A DNA stretch of 64,000 nt from Echinicola strongylocentroti (lineage in GTDB: Bacteria; Bacteroidota; Bacteroidia; Cytophagales; Cyclobacteriaceae): positions 4,529,501-4,593,500 of the forward strand of contig NZ_CP030041.1 of NCBI RefSeq assembly GCF_003260975.1, in the 5' to 3' direction. The notes beneath the pieces are model-generated. The model worked only from the letters and a program-made list of their open reading frames with translations. It did not search any database and was not told where the DNA came from. Both the position numbers and the translations under genes were made by a program. Shown piece after piece: positions 63,629 through 64,000 of the stretch. How positions within the stretch are numbered: the stretch's first letter is position 1; the number at the start of each line of letters is the position of its first letter.

Positions 63629-64000
63629 TGGTGGCCTCCTTTCCTTTTTGAGTCGTGAGAATTGAGTCGTGAGATTTGAGAATAACCTCGTTCGATGGCC
63701 GGCCATTGGTGGAGAGGACTCTGAATTTTATTACCCAAACCAGAGGGTTTGAATTCCACATTTTGTCATTGTGGATGCTAAACCAGATACTTAGAAATCC
63801 ATTCATGTAGGAATGGGTGGTTTTATAGATCCCTTTCCAGGTTTCAAATTCGGCTCCCTCGGCTTTTGCGCCCTCTTCCGTAATATCCTGGATCCTTTCC
63901 ATGCGAATATCTTCCACCATCAGCCATATTCGAGCAATTGATTTTGGCATGTGAATGGATGGTTTCCATTTGATTCCTTTTTCTCGCATGGTTTGTTTCC
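63621..64000 (-). CDS. conserved phage protein (IHMPR-type), partial at right edge
   Basis: The visible part contains KWKPSIHMPKSIARIWLMVE and RMERIQDITEEGAKAEG, the core of a phage protein family with an ASCH-like fold (..W.PSIHMPR.ASRI.L...V.RLQDIS..DA.AEG). Family members have about 80 more residues at the N-terminus, so the first visible ATG at 63989 is probably internal and the gene continues beyond 64000. It ends GKEATNA over the next gene's Shine-Dalgarno. Confidence 0.7.
   Translation of the reverse strand, partial: KQTMREKGIKWKPSIHMPKSIARIWLMVEDIRMERIQDITEEGAKAEGAEFETWKGIYKTTHSYMNGFLSIWFSIHNDKMWNSNPLVWVIKFRVLSTNGRPSNEVILKSHDSILTTQKGKEATNA

Larger units (their letters stand above)
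10977..64000. mobile_element. tailed-phage-like prophage integrated at tRNA-Leu (right end outside window)
   Basis: Begins at the 3' end of the tRNA with a tyrosine integrase gene, and carries terminase, portal, capsid protease, major capsid, tail-tube-like, tape-measure, fibre, lysis and replication genes. Nearly all genes are minus strand, consistent with expression away from the unseen distal end. A tape measure of about 1190 aa and no visible sheath gene favour a siphovirus-like tail (inference). The att repeat of the tRNA 3' end should lie beyond 64 kb. Confidence 0.9.

Overview
The window reads as a Bacteroidota chromosome, most likely order Cytophagales / family Cyclobacteriaceae (inferred from gene content; there is no 16S to confirm). 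Supporting signs are several good matches to the Bacteroidota promoter (TTG, 19-22 nt, TAnnTTTG), host genes mostly without Shine-Dalgarno sequences, DUF2490 and DUF3050 proteins, a WecA/TagO-type transferase, a short basic protein typical of the phylum, and dispersed palindromes common in these genomes.

Positions 1-10893 are ordinary host chromosome: the 5' end of pyrG (minus strand), a 47-aa basic protein between two arms of a long inverted repeat, a small unknown gene overlapping cca, a TPR protein, an S41 peptidase lipoprotein, a polyprenyl-phosphate sugar-1-phosphate transferase, DUF2490, DUF3050, dinB with a well-placed promoter, and two GNAT acetyltransferases. A tRNA-Leu(GAG) follows at 10894-10976.

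From the 3' end of that tRNA to the right edge (at least 53 kb) lies a tailed-phage-like prophage. Its tyrosine integrase gene sits beside the tRNA; the far end is outside the window. Almost all phage genes are on the minus strand, so expression runs right to left. 64.0-52.9 kb holds early genes: small overlapping genes, an HD hydrolase, adenine and cytosine methyltransferases, a primase-helicase, a Tad2-like (DUF2829) anti-defence protein and an HNH protein. 50.1-45.7 kb holds the head genes: ClpP-type protease fused to a scaffold-like tail, major capsid with an inserted domain, and a tail-tube-like protein. 44.5-33.8 kb holds a JAB protein, a P-loop kinase, a PLD protein, small and large terminase, a YedK/HMCES protein and the portal. 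33.8-32.0 kb is a lysis cassette (two membrane proteins, an exported CHAP-like endolysin, a u-spanin-like lipoprotein). 31.9-15.1 kb holds tail genes, fibre, beta-propeller and tape measure. 14.9-12.4 kb holds a lipoprotein and a small control region (antirepressor-like gene divergent from a 54-aa protein around a palindromic operator).

The few plus-strand genes inside the prophage look like added cargo (morons): two membrane-protein modules (18946-19899 and 50897-52650), a lipoprotein (36560-37054) and a 33-aa hydrophobic peptide with a near-perfect Shine-Dalgarno sequence (29520-29621). The most interesting candidates are the 50.9-52.65 kb membrane pair, next to about a dozen TGTTACA/TGTAACA boxes and a broken gene; the tandem Tad2-like protein; the toxin-like 33-aa peptide; two genes sharing a homologous leader of about 170 nt; the early-gene layout in which the Shine-Dalgarno of each gene is written into the C-terminal codons of the gene before it; and palindromic repeats that have become coding sequence inside two phage genes.
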